A DNA stretch of 64,000 nt from Azospirillum brasilense (GCF_007827795.1 NZ_VITI01000012.1:1-64000); one strand, 5' to 3'; shown: positions 27,396-39,039, counted from the first letter of the stretch. Translations and numbers: made by a program. Notes: generated by a model not told the origin, from the sequence alone.

Positions 27396-27515
27396 ATCCA
27401 TTTCACGCGACATCCCCCCATGACGAAAGTGAGCACGAATGTATCAAACCATAGGGTTGCTCATGACAAAGAACCGTTGTTTTCATACTTTCTATCTTTC
27501 GCATCTCTCGAAGCG

Positions 27516-27554
27516 AAAAGGCCGGAACGGGTGAAGCATACACCGATCCCGGCC
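27516..27554 (-). terminator. Likely terminator of the acyl-CoA degradation operon
   Basis: On the minus strand GGCCGG pairs with CCGGCC (27549-27554 with 27520-27525) and an inner GGTG/CACC stem caps it, with a mismatched loop between. TTTT follows. It lies 30 nt past the acyl-CoA dehydrogenase stop. Confidence 0.6.
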
Positions 27555-27583
27555 CAAAGGCATAGACCCCGTATGGCTGATCC

Positions 27584-29374
<1,791 letters not shown>

Positions 29375-29391
29375 TGCTCAGTCCTCCCCCA

Positions 29392-31725
29392 TCAGTTCCG
29401 CAGCGGCTTGCCGGTGGTCAGCATATGCTCCACCCGGTCGATGGTGCCTTCGGTCCGCACCAGCTCCATGAAGGCCCGGCGCTCCAGCGCCAGCATCTGG
29501 TCCTCGGTCACCGGCTGGGTGACGTCGGCCTTCGGCCCGCCGGTCAGGATTCCGGCCAGCTTGCCGCAGACCACCATGTCGTGGGGCGTCGCCTTGCCCT
29601 GGAGCGCGAAGCCTTCGAGGAACAGCTCCAGCGCCGCCCGCCCGTTGGGGCCGGGAAGCGTGTAGGTGACCTTCTCGGGCGGGGTGTAGTTTGCGGCCAG
29701 CTCCAGCGCCTTGGCCTTGGCGTCGGCCAGCAGGCGGTCGCGGTTCATGGTGATGCCGTCGCCGGGGCGCAGGTACAGCAGGTCCTTGGCCTCCGCCGCC
29801 GACTTGGCGACCTTGGCGAGGCTGATGGTTTCGAAGGCCCCGGCGATGGGCGGCATCGGCCCCTTGGGGGTCCGCGGGTTGGCGGCGTGGCGGGCCAGCA
29901 TCTCGGTGCAGCCGCCCCAGCCGGGGATCAGCCCGACGCCGACCTCGACCAGCCCCACATACGTCTCGGCATGGGCCTGCACATGGTCGGAATGCAGCAG
30001 GATCTCGCAGCCGCCGCCGAGCGCCATGCCGCTGGGCGCAGACACCACCGGGAAGGGGGCGTATTTCAGGGCGCGGTAGGCGCGCTGCCCGCCCTCCACC
30101 AGCTCCTCGATCTGCGGCCACAGCCCGACGTTCAGGGCGAACAGGGCGAGGCCCAGATTGGCGCCGACCGAGAAATTGTCGGACTCGTTGTGGATGACCA
30201 GGGCCTTCCAGTCCCCTTTCCCGTCCCCGATCAGCTTCATCGCCTTGCCGTAGGCGGCCATGACGTCGCCGTCCAGAGCGTTCATCTTGCTGGTGAACTC
30301 GACACACAGCACGCCGTCGCCGATGTCCCACAGGCTGGCCGAACCGTTCTTCCACACCGGTTTCGACGCCCGCTTGATGTCGGACAGCAGCAGAACGCCG
30401 TCCGGCCGCACCACCGTGTCGTAGAGTCCGGCAACGGTCAGGTGTTGGAGCTTGCCATCCTCCACCCGGTAGAAGGGCCGCCCGGCGGCCTGTTCGACCA
30501 GCGGCGGGACGGGGATGCCCTCGCTGCGGCAGAGGTCGGCGAACCAGGCGGTGCCCAGCCGGTCGATCAGCTCGAAGGGACCCTGCTTCCAGTTGTAGCC
30601 GAGCCGCATCCCCTCATCGACCGCGACGATGCTGTCGGCGATCTCCGGCACCAGCGACGCGGCGTAGGACAGCGTGTGGGCCAACACCCGGCGGGCGTAC
30701 TGCCCGGTCTTGTCGGGGAACTCGGCCAGCGCCCGCAGGTCGCGCCCGACGGTGGACACGCTCTCCAGCCGCGGCTTGTCGGAGCGGCGGTAGGCGCCGG
30801 TGGACAGGTCGATGGCCTCCTTGACCTTCACCCCGCCGTCCCGGTTCAGGCGGTAGAATCCGCCCTTGCCCTTGCGGCCCGTGTAGCCCTCCGCGATCAT
30901 CCGGGTGATGACGGGGTGCTCGCGGAAGGCGGCGCGGTAGGGATCGTTGCCGGGCAGGGTCGCCAGCAGGCTCTTCGCGATGTGCGGCATCAGGTCGAGA
31001 CCGACGAGATCGACCAGACCGAACACGCCGGTCTTCGGGATGCCCATCGGGCGGCCCGCGATGGCGTCGGCCTCCTCCACCGTCAGGCCGAGATCGACGG
31101 CCGCGTTGATCGCCGTTTGAATCCAGTAGACGCCGATGCGGTTGGCGATGAAGCCCGGCGTGTCCTTGCAACGGACCACCCCCTTGCCCAGCGCGCGGTC
31201 GCCGACCTCGGCGACGGCGGCCAGAGCGTCGGGCCGGGTGGCCTCGCCCCCCACGATCTCCAGCAGCCGCATGTAGCGCGGCGGGTTGAAGAAGTGGGTG
31301 ATCAGGAAGTCGCGCTTGAAGGCGTCCGACTGCCCCTCGACCAGCACGCCCAGCGGGATGGTCGAGGTGTTGGACGACACCACGGAGCCGTCCTTGCGCA
31401 CTGGGTCGATGCGCCGGTAGAGGTCGGCCTTGACCGCCGGATTCTCGACGATCGCCTCGACGATCCAGTCGACGTCGGCCAGCAGGGCGAGGTCGTCCTC
31501 CAGATTGCCCGGAGTCACCAGCCGGGCGTTCTTCGGGTGCATGAAGGGCGCGGGGTCAGTCTTCAGAAGCCTCTGGATGGCCCCCTTGGCGATGGCGCTG
31601 CGGTCGTCACCCTCCTTGGCGGGGATGTCGAGCAGGACGACGGGGATGCCGGCGTTCGCGAAATGGGCGGCGATGCCGCTGCCCATCACGCCGGAGCCGA
31701 TCACGGCGGCGCGTTTGATTTCCAT
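29392..31725 (-). CDS. Bifunctional 3-hydroxyacyl-CoA dehydrogenase / enoyl-CoA hydratase
   Basis: The 777-residue protein has the NAD-binding domain first: AAVIGSGVMGSGIAAHFANAG at residues 6-26. The 3HCDH C-terminal helical domains follow (about 190-400), with KDTPGFIANRIG at about 195. A crotonase (enoyl-CoA hydratase) domain at about 435-640 has VEFTSKMNALDGDVMAAYGKA and ALGGGCEILLHSDHVQAHAETYVG. Dehydrogenase-first order matches the FadN type rather than E. coli FadB, in which hydratase comes first. It hydrates enoyl-CoA and oxidises 3-hydroxyacyl-CoA. It lies 17 bp upstream of the dehydrogenase gene and 27 bp after the thiolase gene. Confidence 0.95.
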   Translation of the reverse strand: MEIKRAAVIGSGVMGSGIAAHFANAGIPVVLLDIPAKEGDDRSAIAKGAIQRLLKTDPAPFMHPKNARLVTPGNLEDDLALLADVDWIVEAIVENPAVKADLYRRIDPVRKDGSVVSSNTSTIPLGVLVEGQSDAFKRDFLITHFFNPPRYMRLLEIVGGEATRPDALAAVAEVGDRALGKGVVRCKDTPGFIANRIGVYWIQTAINAAVDLGLTVEEADAIAGRPMGIPKTGVFGLVDLVGLDLMPHIAKSLLATLPGNDPYRAAFREHPVITRMIAEGYTGRKGKGGFYRLNRDGGVKVKEAIDLSTGAYRRSDKPRLESVSTVGRDLRALAEFPDKTGQYARRVLAHTLSYAASLVPEIADSIVAVDEGMRLGYNWKQGPFELIDRLGTAWFADLCRSEGIPVPPLVEQAAGRPFYRVEDGKLQHLTVAGLYDTVVRPDGVLLLSDIKRASKPVWKNGSASLWDIGDGVLCVEFTSKMNALDGDVMAAYGKAMKLIGDGKGDWKALVIHNESDNFSVGANLGLALFALNVGLWPQIEELVEGGQRAYRALKYAPFPVVSAPSGMALGGGCEILLHSDHVQAHAETYVGLVEVGVGLIPGWGGCTEMLARHAANPRTPKGPMPPIAGAFETISLAKVAKSAAEAKDLLYLRPGDGITMNRDRLLADAKAKALELAANYTPPEKVTYTLPGPNGRAALELFLEGFALQGKATPHDMVVCGKLAGILTGGPKADVTQPVTEDQMLALERRAFMELVRTEGTIDRVEHMLTTGKPLRN

Positions 31726-31752
31726 GGTCGTTGCCTCCCTGTCCCGCCGCCG

Positions 31753-32916
31753 TCAGACCGCTTCCAGGATGGTGGCGATGCCCTGGCCGCCGCCGATGCA
31801 CTGGGTGGCGAGAGCGAATTGCTTGCCCTCGCGCTTCAGAAGGGCCGCGGCCTTGCCGGTGATGCGGGCGCCGGTGGCGCCCAGCGGGTGGCCGAGCGCG
31901 ATGGCGCCGCCGTCCAGGTTCACCTTGGCCGGGTCGATGTCGAGGTCGCGCATGCAGGCGATGGCCTGGGCGGCGAAGGCCTCGTTCAGCTCGATCACGT
32001 CGATGTCCCGGATGGACAGGCCGGCGCGCGCCAGCGCCTTCTGCGCCGCCGGGACAGGACCCAGCCCCATCACCTCCGGCGCGCAGCCGGCCACCGCAAC
32101 GGAGCGGATGCGGGCGAGGATCGGCAGGCCGTTGGCCTTGGCGTAGGCCTCCGTCGTGACCAGCACCGCCGAGGCGCCGTCCGTCAGGGGGGAGGAGGTG
32201 CCGGCGGTGACCGAGCCGTCGGCCAGGAAGGCGGGCTTCAGGCCGCTCAGCGTCTCGCCGCTGGTGCCGGGGCGGATGCAGCCGTCGCGCTCCACGAGGC
32301 CGGCCGCGGTCTGGATGGCGACGATCTCGTCGGCGAGGCGCTCGGCCTGCTGCGCCGCGGCGGCCTTGGCGTGGGACTCGGCGGCCATCGCCTCCTGGTC
32401 CGCGCGGGAGATCTCGTAACGGCGGGCGACATTCTCCGCCGTGACGCCCATCGAGCAGTAGGCTTCCGGATAATGGTCCTTCAGGCCCGGATGGGGCAGC
32501 GGGTTGTAGCCCATCATCGGGACGCGGCTCATCGACTCGATGCCGCCGCACAGGAAGACCTCGCCCGCCCCCATCTGGATGGCCCCCGCCGCCTGATGGA
32601 TCGCCTGCATGGAAGACCCGCAATAGCGGTTGATCGTGGTGGCCCCGGCGGTCAGCGGCAGCTTCGCCAGGAACGACACGGTGCGGGCGATGTTCATGCC
32701 CTGCTCGCCCTCGGGGAAGGCGCAGCCGACGACGACGTCCTCGATGTCCTGCGGGTTGACGCCCGTGCGCTCGACCAGCGCCGCGACGACGTGGGCCAGC
32801 AGGTCGTCAGGACGGACCTTCGCCAGTTCGCCCTTGTTGGCGAAGGCGAAGGGGGAGCGGGCGTAGCCGGCGATGACGACCGGATTGGCGGGCGTGGTCA
32901 AAGGCGCCAGGGTCAT
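31753..32916 (-). CDS. fadA: Acetyl-CoA C-acyltransferase (thiolase)
   Basis: The 387-residue thiolase has the acylated cysteine in NRYCGSSMQAIHQAA (about residue 91), the SEP-like turn GGIESMSRVPMMGY, NEAFAAQ, GGAIALGHPLGATGAR with the catalytic His, and CIGGGQG with the second cysteine. It releases acetyl-CoA from 3-ketoacyl-CoA. Its ATG overlaps the stop of the MerR gene, so regulator and pathway are translationally coupled. Confidence 0.95.
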   Translation of the reverse strand: MTLAPLTTPANPVVIAGYARSPFAFANKGELAKVRPDDLLAHVVAALVERTGVNPQDIEDVVVGCAFPEGEQGMNIARTVSFLAKLPLTAGATTINRYCGSSMQAIHQAAGAIQMGAGEVFLCGGIESMSRVPMMGYNPLPHPGLKDHYPEAYCSMGVTAENVARRYEISRADQEAMAAESHAKAAAAQQAERLADEIVAIQTAAGLVERDGCIRPGTSGETLSGLKPAFLADGSVTAGTSSPLTDGASAVLVTTEAYAKANGLPILARIRSVAVAGCAPEVMGLGPVPAAQKALARAGLSIRDIDVIELNEAFAAQAIACMRDLDIDPAKVNLDGGAIALGHPLGATGARITGKAAALLKREGKQFALATQCIGGGQGIATILEAV

Positions 32917-33398
32917 GGTTGCGTGTCCTCCGTGGTCGGCGTCTCCGTGATTCCGTTCTTGCGGAAATGGTCGGAGATCTGGGTGTCGATGATGCGCAGC
33001 TCGCCCAGCGTCTGCTGGACGTCCTGGAGTTGCCGTTCCAGGTCGGCGATGCGGCGGCGGGCGATGCGCTGCATGAAGCGCATCTGTTCCTTCTGGATCT
33101 CGTCCGCGTCGTAGAGGGTGAGGAATTCCTTGATCTCGGCGAGGCTGAAACCCAGCCGCTTGCCCCGGCAGATCAGCGCGAGTCGCGCGCGGTCGCGGTG
33201 GCCGTAGACGCGGGCGGTGCCGTCGCGCTCCGGCGCCAGCAGCCCTTCGTCCTCGTAATGGCGGATGGTGCGGTGGGTCAGCCCGAACTCGTCGGCCAGT
33301 TCCCCGATGGCGAAGGAGCGCCCGGCACCTTCCGCGTCGGGCTCCGGCCCGGCATCGTCGCGCGCGCCCAGCCCCATCAACCTTGCGGGTTGCGACAT
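32913..33398 (-). CDS. MerR family regulator of the acyl-CoA degradation operon (LiuR-like)
   Basis: The 161-residue protein starts at ATG 33398; an in-frame ATG at 33476 would add 26 unlikely residues. A 25-residue acidic N-terminal extension precedes the MerR helix-turn-helix at about 27-75 (IGELADEFGLTHRTIRHYEDEGLLAPERDG). A coiled coil (about 105-145) for dimerisation follows. There is no metal-binding cysteine loop, so it is not a heavy-metal sensor. MerR proteins of this subgroup (LiuR) control branched-chain or fatty acyl-CoA catabolism. It heads the operon with the thiolase gene. Confidence 0.88.
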   Translation of the reverse strand: MSQPARLMGLGARDDAGPEPDAEGAGRSFAIGELADEFGLTHRTIRHYEDEGLLAPERDGTARVYGHRDRARLALICRGKRLGFSLAEIKEFLTLYDADEIQKEQMRFMQRIARRRIADLERQLQDVQQTLGELRIIDTQISDHFRKNGITETPTTEDTQP

Positions 33399-33449
33399 CC
33401 TCCCACCCTTCCCTTGATCGTCATTGCCCTTTATCGTCACGGGTTGACG

Positions 33450-33459
33450 TTTACGTAAA
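33450..33459. promoter_or_regulatory. Palindrome likely bound by the MerR regulator
   Basis: TTTACGTAAA (33450-33459) is a perfect 10-bp palindrome inside TTGACGTTTACGTAAAGGTAA, 52 bp upstream of the MerR start. Sites around TTACGTAA are typical of LiuR-type MerR operators. The rest of the 300-bp gap to 33698 shows no gene. Confidence 0.5.
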
Positions 33460-33698
33460 GGTAAGGCGCTTGCCATTTGCTGTCAAGCGGGCAGCCCGCT
33501 CCCATTCCGGTGCCCATCGGGGTGCGGCGCGGGCGCGCTGTGACAGCATGCCACGGGCGATGGGCCTCCCCAGCTATGGCAGGCTCGGGTCATTCAACAA
33601 CAAGCCGCCGGCGAACCCGGGCCATGAATGGCCGGACGCAACGGCCGGTCACAGGGCAGGACAAACCGGAGTCACGGCAAACAGGGTTGGGACAGCCG

Positions 33699-33881
33699 AT
33701 GTCGTCGCGCGCCATCGTTTCGCTGGGCGTCTGGATACTCGCCATGGTGCTGATCGGCACTATGACGGTCGGGGTCGCGTTGCTGTTCTATGTGGCGCTG
33801 ACCGCCTTCTGCGCGGTCGTGGTGGCCATCCTGATGCTCATCACCCGGCAGCGCGACGACGACCACAAGACGATCGTCTGA
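33699..33881 (+). CDS. Small two-helix membrane protein, unknown function
   Basis: The 60-residue product (MSSRAIVSLGVWILAMVLIG start) has two hydrophobic segments of about 18-20 residues (residues 5-23 and 26-46) and a charged tail RQRDDDHKTIV. The frame continues upstream, but only this part looks like protein. No family recognised. It is followed 37 bp later by a strong bidirectional terminator, which supports a real transcript. No clear ribosome site. Confidence 0.5.
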   Translation: MSSRAIVSLGVWILAMVLIGTMTVGVALLFYVALTAFCAVVVAILMLITRQRDDDHKTIV

Positions 33882-33918
33882 CACCGGCGCGGGCCGGAAA
33901 GGCCAGTCCGGAAAAGGC

Positions 33919-33959
33919 AAAAGCCCCACCGCCCGCGCGCGGCGGACGATGGGGCTTTT
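33919..33959. terminator. Bidirectional rho-independent terminator
   Basis: AAAAGCCCCA (33919-33928) pairs with TGGGGCTTTT (33950-33959), with a second inner CCGCC/GGCGG stem. It separates the small membrane protein gene from the leftward macroglobulin gene ending at 33973. Confidence 0.88.
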
Positions 33960-33972
33960 CCGTTCGGTCCGC

Positions 33973-36900
33973 TTACTCCGGCAGGACGCGCAGGCGCGAC
34001 GCGGCGGTGCGGGCCGACTGGTGCGGGCGGTAGAGATCCTCGACCACGGCGCCGGGCTGGGCGTAGTCGCCGGGCGTCACCGCGCGCACCAGATAGACCA
34101 GCCGGAAGCGCGGCGCCTGCTTCGTCATGTCAAGCGCGGCGACGAAACGGTCGTCGCGGTAATCGACGGCGCGCGGCGTGGTCAGCTCGCCCAGCCAGGA
34201 CAGGTCGCCCAGCGGCGCCCCACCCCCGGCGAAGCGGGCGGCCTCGATCTCGAAGCCGGCGGGCAGCGGATCGGACACCAGAACCTGCCGGTCCACCGGA
34301 TCGGCGGCGCTGCCCTCCAGGATCACCACCAGCCGGTCGTTCGGGCGGACGGCGCCCGGATCGGCGGGCCGCCCGGTCATGTCGAACAGGCTGCGGGTGA
34401 CGGTCATGCCCTGCTCCTCCGCGCCCGGCGCCGCGTCGGCGATGCCGGACACCGACAGGATCTGGCGCAGCGGTTCGCCCCCGGCGTTGCGGATGGCCGG
34501 CGGGGCCGCCGGATCGATCCGCTGGAACAGCGGCTTGGCGCCTTCGGTGACCTGATCGTTCCCCTGCTGATCCTTCCGGGCGATCTTCATCGGCGGCGCC
34601 CGGTCGATCAGCGCCCTGGCGGCCTGGAGAAGCCACGCCTGCTCCTGCACGCCGGTCGTGCGGACGGCGGCGTAGGTCTTGGACAGGCGCTCGGTCGCCT
34701 GGGTCAGACGATCGCGCTCGACCACGCCGCTTTCGGCCATCAGCGCCACCACGCCGGCCTCGTCGCGCAGCGACGAGCCGTAGTCGCGCAGGCTGGCCGA
34801 CACGACGCGGGCGCCGGACAGCCGCCCGAAGGCTTCCGCCGCGCGGTCCTTGTCGCCCAAAGCGGCGATGGCCGTGGCGACCTGGGCGCGGGCGAAGTCG
34901 GTCTGCAGCTTGTCCCAGAAGGTTTCCTGGAAGTAGCGGACCGCGCCGGCATCGACCATCTTGGCGCGGGCCAGCACATAGAGCGCATAGGCGCGGGCCG
35001 GCTGCTCGTCGGCCTCCACCCAGGCGTTGTCGAGCGCCCCGCGCAGCCCGTCCAGCCCCTTGCGGTAAGGTCCTTCCGGCACGCGGTAGCCGGCGGCCTT
35101 GGCTCGGCCGAGGAAGTCCAGCGCGTAGGCGGTCAGCCAGGAATCGGCCTCTCCCTTCGGCGACCAGGCGGCGAAGGCGCCGTCCATCCGCTGGAAGGTC
35201 AGCACGCGGTCCACCGACCGCTGCACCCGCGCCTTCACCCGCTCGTCCGAGGCGACGCCCAGCGCGACCGCCTCGTCGCCCAGCGACAGCAGGGGCAGCG
35301 CGCGGCTGGCCGTCATCTCCAGCCCGCCGGGGCCGCCGCGCTCCAGCGCGGTCAGCAGGCCGGGCAGGTCGAGGTCCGGCAGGTTGCCGAGCGACAGGGC
35401 CGCCGTCGCGGTCTCCGGGCGCAGGCCGTTCAGCAGGTCGGCGGGAAGCTCGACGCTGCGCTCCGGAGCCAGCATGGAGGCGGTGCGGCGGGTGACCAGC
35501 GGCGAAGCCGGGCGCACCGGGATCTCCCACTGGCGCGTGATGCGCAGGCCGTCCGGCCCGGTCACGTCCAGCGCGATGTGCCCCGTGCCGACGCCGTTGG
35601 CGGTCAGCACCCGCCCGGCGGTGGCCCGCTTGCCCCGGCCCAGCTCGGGCACGGCGATGGTCCCCTCGCTGAGCGACACGGCGCCGCTGGCGATCAGCGA
35701 GACGCTGTAGGCGCCCGCCGGCCCGCCGACGTTGTCGAGCGTCATCGGAACCACCGCCCGGTCCCCCGGCGCCAGGAAGCGCGGCAGGCCCAGGTCGGCC
35801 AGCACCGGATCGGCGACCAGCATGGAGGATTCGGAGCGGCCCAGCTTGTCCCCGCTCCAGGCCACGGCCATCAGGCGCAGCCGGCCCTGGAAGTCGGGGA
35901 TGTCCAGCGGCACCACTACCTTGCCCTCTGGCCCCACGGTCAGCACGCCGGAGAACAGGGAGACGACGCGTTCCGACTTCTGCGGGACGGTGACGCCGAC
36001 CTGACGCAGCCGCGGAGCGGCACCGGGGCGCGTGCGGGTGGCATCCAGGACCGCCGGGTCGATCAGCCGCCCGAAGGAATCGCGCAGTTCCACGCCCAAG
36101 CGGCGCTTGCCCAGATAGTGGTCGATGGGATTCGGCGAATGCTGGTCGGTGAGCTGGAGCACGGCGTCGTCCACCGCGGCCACCGTCACATAGGCGGGCT
36201 GGCCTTCCGGCGCGCCCGCCACCACCACCTCCGCGGTGACGGCGCGGCGGGGCTCGGTCTGCGCCGGGGCGGCGACGCGCACGTCCAGCGCCCGCTCGTC
36301 CCCGTCCACCGCCAGCCAGGACAGGCCGACGGCGCGGCGCGCCACGCCCTTCGACGGGCCGCCCGCGGCGTCCGGCGCGCCGAAGGCGGTCGCCAGCACA
36401 TAGACGCCGCCGGTCCAGGTCGGATCGACGGGGATTTCCAGGAACGCGCCCTCCGGTCCGATGCGTCGGGTGGAGGCGTGACGGATCTTGCGGTCGGCGA
36501 CGGCGATCAGCACCTCGCTGTCGTAGGGCGGCTTGATGTAGATCCAGGCCGTCTCGCCGCCCTTGTAGGCGGGCAGCATGACGGTGACGTCGACTTGGTC
36601 GGGACGTTCGCCGGCGGTCGGGGTCATCCACCAGCCGGCGGCGAAGCGCAGGCTGCTCGCCACGCCGGTCTTGGGGTCGAAGACCTCCAGCCGGTAGCGC
36701 CCGGCGGTCACCGGGGCTTCCACGGAACCCGGCTTGGCCGCCTGGGCGGCGAGCGTGCCGCCGGTCACCCGCTGGTCGCGCACCGTGACCTTGTAGTCCC
36801 AGCGCCCGTTGGCCTCGAACCAGGCGTAGTCGTACTCCTCCTCGAACAGCTCGTAGGAGAGATCCTCCTTGTCCATCGGCTGGCCGTCCGGCCCGACCGC

Positions 36901-38853
36901 CACCACGTCGAAGCCGGCGGTGGCGCCCTCCGGCACCCCGTCGCCCTCGAAGCGCGGGCGGATGCCGACGGCATAGGGCTGGTGGCGCACCGGCAGGACC
37001 AGATCGCGGCTGACCGAGCGGCCCCCGATGTCGAGCAGGGTGGCGCGGACGACCGCTTCCAGCGGCTTGGTGCTCTCCGGCGCCTTGGGCAGCGCGAGGT
37101 CGGCCTTGGCCTGCCCGTTGCGGTTGGTGGTGAAGCCCGGCATGTCCGCCCGCAGCGGCTTCACCTCTTCCTGGGCAAGGCCGAAGCGGTAGCCGGGCAG
37201 GTTCGGGTAGGGATTGCCCGCGGCGCGCAGCGTCACCGCCAGCTCGCCCGGCAGGCCCGCCGCCGGGGCGCCGTAGAGGAAATGCCCGTCGACGGTCAGG
37301 GTCGTCTTGCCGTCCGCCGGAAGCTCCGCCGCCTCGGCGGTCAGGGCGACCTCAAGCCGCGGCGGCACGAAGTCCTCGACCAGGAACTCGGCGCGGCCCA
37401 GCACCGGACCCATCGTGTTCGGCCCCGTCGTGCTTGATTGCGCGCCGGCCTCCGGCTCGCCGTGGGCGGTGACGGCCCAGGTGCCGGTCATGGCGTTGGC
37501 CGGGATCTCGACACGGGCGGCGAAGCTGCCGCCGCCGGATTCGGCGAGCGGGCGGCGGTCCACCTCGAAGCCGTCCGGGCGTTGGATCTTCAGCGTGACG
37601 GGACGGCCGGTGACCGGCTTGGCGTCGGCGTCGCGCAGCAGCATCGCCAGATGGACCGTCTCGCCGGGGCGGTAGATGCCGCGCTCGGTGTAGAGGAAGG
37701 CGTCGGGCTGGCCGGGAACCGGGCGCGCCGGGACCACCGCCGCGACACCACCCGGCGCCGCGTTCGGCGCCCCGCTCGCCGGAGGCGCGTTGGCCAGAGT
37801 CGGCGTCACGAGGTCGAGGAAGCCGAAGTCCCCCGCCCCGCGGTAGGCGAACAGCGCCTGCACCGGTTCCCGCCCGGCGGCGCGCAGGGCGGCGAGGTCG
37901 AATCGCGCCAGCCCGTCCGCTCCGGTCAGCGCCTTGCCGAGTTCCTCGTTGTTGCGGGCGAGCAGGCGCAGTTCCACGCCGGCTTCCGGGGTCGCGCCCT
38001 TCACGGAGCGGGCGAAGACGACCAGCGCGTCCTCGCCGGTGATGGCGTTCAGGCCGAGGCCGGAGACGACGAACCACTGGGTCGCCTTGTGGTCCCAGCC
38101 GCCGGGCTTGATGTCCTCGGTGCTGGCCACGGCGATGTAGACGCCGGGCTCCAGCCGGCCCAGGACGGCGTCGATCGGAAAGGGCGTCACCACCGCCTGG
38201 TTGCGGCTGTTGCTGATCGCCATCTCGCCGCGCCACACCTCCTGGCCGGAGCGGTCGAGGATCTCGCCGACCTCGTGGTCGGACATCTGTTGGCCGATGC
38301 GGCCGAAATAGATCTTCTCGACCAGGCTGCGGTCGTTGATCCGCAGCACCTGGAGCTTCGCCCGGTCGAGATTGATGGAGCGCAGCGGCAACCCGTCGGC
38401 GCCGATGCGCGGCAGGATGTAGCCCGCCCCGCGGAAGGCCAGCGCCGGCTTGCGGTTCGGCACCTCGATGTCGCGCGCGTCGGGGTTCGGCAGGCGTTTC
38501 CCGTCGCTGCCCGGCAAGCCGTCGCGCAGGGTGACGCGGTAGCTCTGCCCGTGCTTCAGCCCCTCGACGCAGAGCGTGCGGTCGCGGGCGACGGCGGTCC
38601 CGTCGAAGGCCGCCCCGCCACCGCCCCCCCCATTGCCGGCGGGCGTCACCTCCACATAATCGCGGTAATTCACCGCCCGCGACTTCTCCAGCCGGTCGGT
38701 GAAGGTGAAGCAGGCCTGCGGCACGTCGCGCTCCGCCACCACCTCGGCGGAGGAGACGCCGAAGGGCACCGGCTCGGGCGGCGCGTCGGCGGCGATGACG
38801 GGGGTTGAGGACGCGACGAGGACGGCACAGACACGCGCCACTGCACGCAACAT
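33973..38853 (-). CDS. Bacterial alpha-2-macroglobulin-like protein without the thioester motif
   Basis: The 1626-residue protein starts at ATG 38853, with AGGGAAG upstream; a signal peptide of about 22 residues (MLRAVARVCAVLVASSTPVIA) has no lipobox, so it is soluble or otherwise anchored in the periplasm. Repeated macroglobulin (MG) beta domains occupy the first 1000 residues; YTERGIYRPGETVHLAMLLRD is the conserved MG motif. The helical thioester-domain region follows. Where family members with a thioester have CLEQ, this protein has GGLEMTAS (about residue 1192), so no Cys-Gln thioester can form. This matches the YfaS branch. It may trap proteases or scaffold envelope proteins. No pbpC neighbour was found. 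Confidence 0.92.
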   Translation of the reverse strand: MLRAVARVCAVLVASSTPVIAADAPPEPVPFGVSSAEVVAERDVPQACFTFTDRLEKSRAVNYRDYVEVTPAGNGGGGGGAAFDGTAVARDRTLCVEGLKHGQSYRVTLRDGLPGSDGKRLPNPDARDIEVPNRKPALAFRGAGYILPRIGADGLPLRSINLDRAKLQVLRINDRSLVEKIYFGRIGQQMSDHEVGEILDRSGQEVWRGEMAISNSRNQAVVTPFPIDAVLGRLEPGVYIAVASTEDIKPGGWDHKATQWFVVSGLGLNAITGEDALVVFARSVKGATPEAGVELRLLARNNEELGKALTGADGLARFDLAALRAAGREPVQALFAYRGAGDFGFLDLVTPTLANAPPASGAPNAAPGGVAAVVPARPVPGQPDAFLYTERGIYRPGETVHLAMLLRDADAKPVTGRPVTLKIQRPDGFEVDRRPLAESGGGSFAARVEIPANAMTGTWAVTAHGEPEAGAQSSTTGPNTMGPVLGRAEFLVEDFVPPRLEVALTAEAAELPADGKTTLTVDGHFLYGAPAAGLPGELAVTLRAAGNPYPNLPGYRFGLAQEEVKPLRADMPGFTTNRNGQAKADLALPKAPESTKPLEAVVRATLLDIGGRSVSRDLVLPVRHQPYAVGIRPRFEGDGVPEGATAGFDVVAVGPDGQPMDKEDLSYELFEEEYDYAWFEANGRWDYKVTVRDQRVTGGTLAAQAAKPGSVEAPVTAGRYRLEVFDPKTGVASSLRFAAGWWMTPTAGERPDQVDVTVMLPAYKGGETAWIYIKPPYDSEVLIAVADRKIRHASTRRIGPEGAFLEIPVDPTWTGGVYVLATAFGAPDAAGGPSKGVARRAVGLSWLAVDGDERALDVRVAAPAQTEPRRAVTAEVVVAGAPEGQPAYVTVAAVDDAVLQLTDQHSPNPIDHYLGKRRLGVELRDSFGRLIDPAVLDATRTRPGAAPRLRQVGVTVPQKSERVVSLFSGVLTVGPEGKVVVPLDIPDFQGRLRLMAVAWSGDKLGRSESSMLVADPVLADLGLPRFLAPGDRAVVPMTLDNVGGPAGAYSVSLIASGAVSLSEGTIAVPELGRGKRATAGRVLTANGVGTGHIALDVTGPDGLRITRQWEIPVRPASPLVTRRTASMLAPERSVELPADLLNGLRPETATAALSLGNLPDLDLPGLLTALERGGPGGLEMTASRALPLLSLGDEAVALGVASDERVKARVQRSVDRVLTFQRMDGAFAAWSPKGEADSWLTAYALDFLGRAKAAGYRVPEGPYRKGLDGLRGALDNAWVEADEQPARAYALYVLARAKMVDAGAVRYFQETFWDKLQTDFARAQVATAIAALGDKDRAAEAFGRLSGARVVSASLRDYGSSLRDEAGVVALMAESGVVERDRLTQATERLSKTYAAVRTTGVQEQAWLLQAARALIDRAPPMKIARKDQQGNDQVTEGAKPLFQRIDPAAPPAIRNAGGEPLRQILSVSGIADAAPGAEEQGMTVTRSLFDMTGRPADPGAVRPNDRLVVILEGSAADPVDRQVLVSDPLPAGFEIEAARFAGGGAPLGDLSWLGELTTPRAVDYRDDRFVAALDMTKQAPRFRLVYLVRAVTPGDYAQPGAVVEDLYRPHQSARTAASRLRVLPE

Positions 38854-39039
38854 TCGATCTTCCCTGGACCAGCCGCCCGGCGCGGCGCGCGCGGGCCTAT
38901 GCGAATACGTCGGGCCTGCGAAAACGCCGTTTTCGGCAAACCGGCGCGGAGTATGCCGAAGCGCCCCTGGTTTCGCCACGGCTTTGCGGCCCCGCCCGGA
39001 AAATCCCGCAAGGTGGACGGGGTTCGGAGCGGGCGGGGA

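Noticed and set aside
33949..37437. Very long open frame on the plus strand (1162 codons)
   Set aside because: It lies wholly antisense to the macroglobulin gene. Its translation is low-complexity Arg/Gly/His/Gln with no family motif, a side effect of GC-rich codon use.
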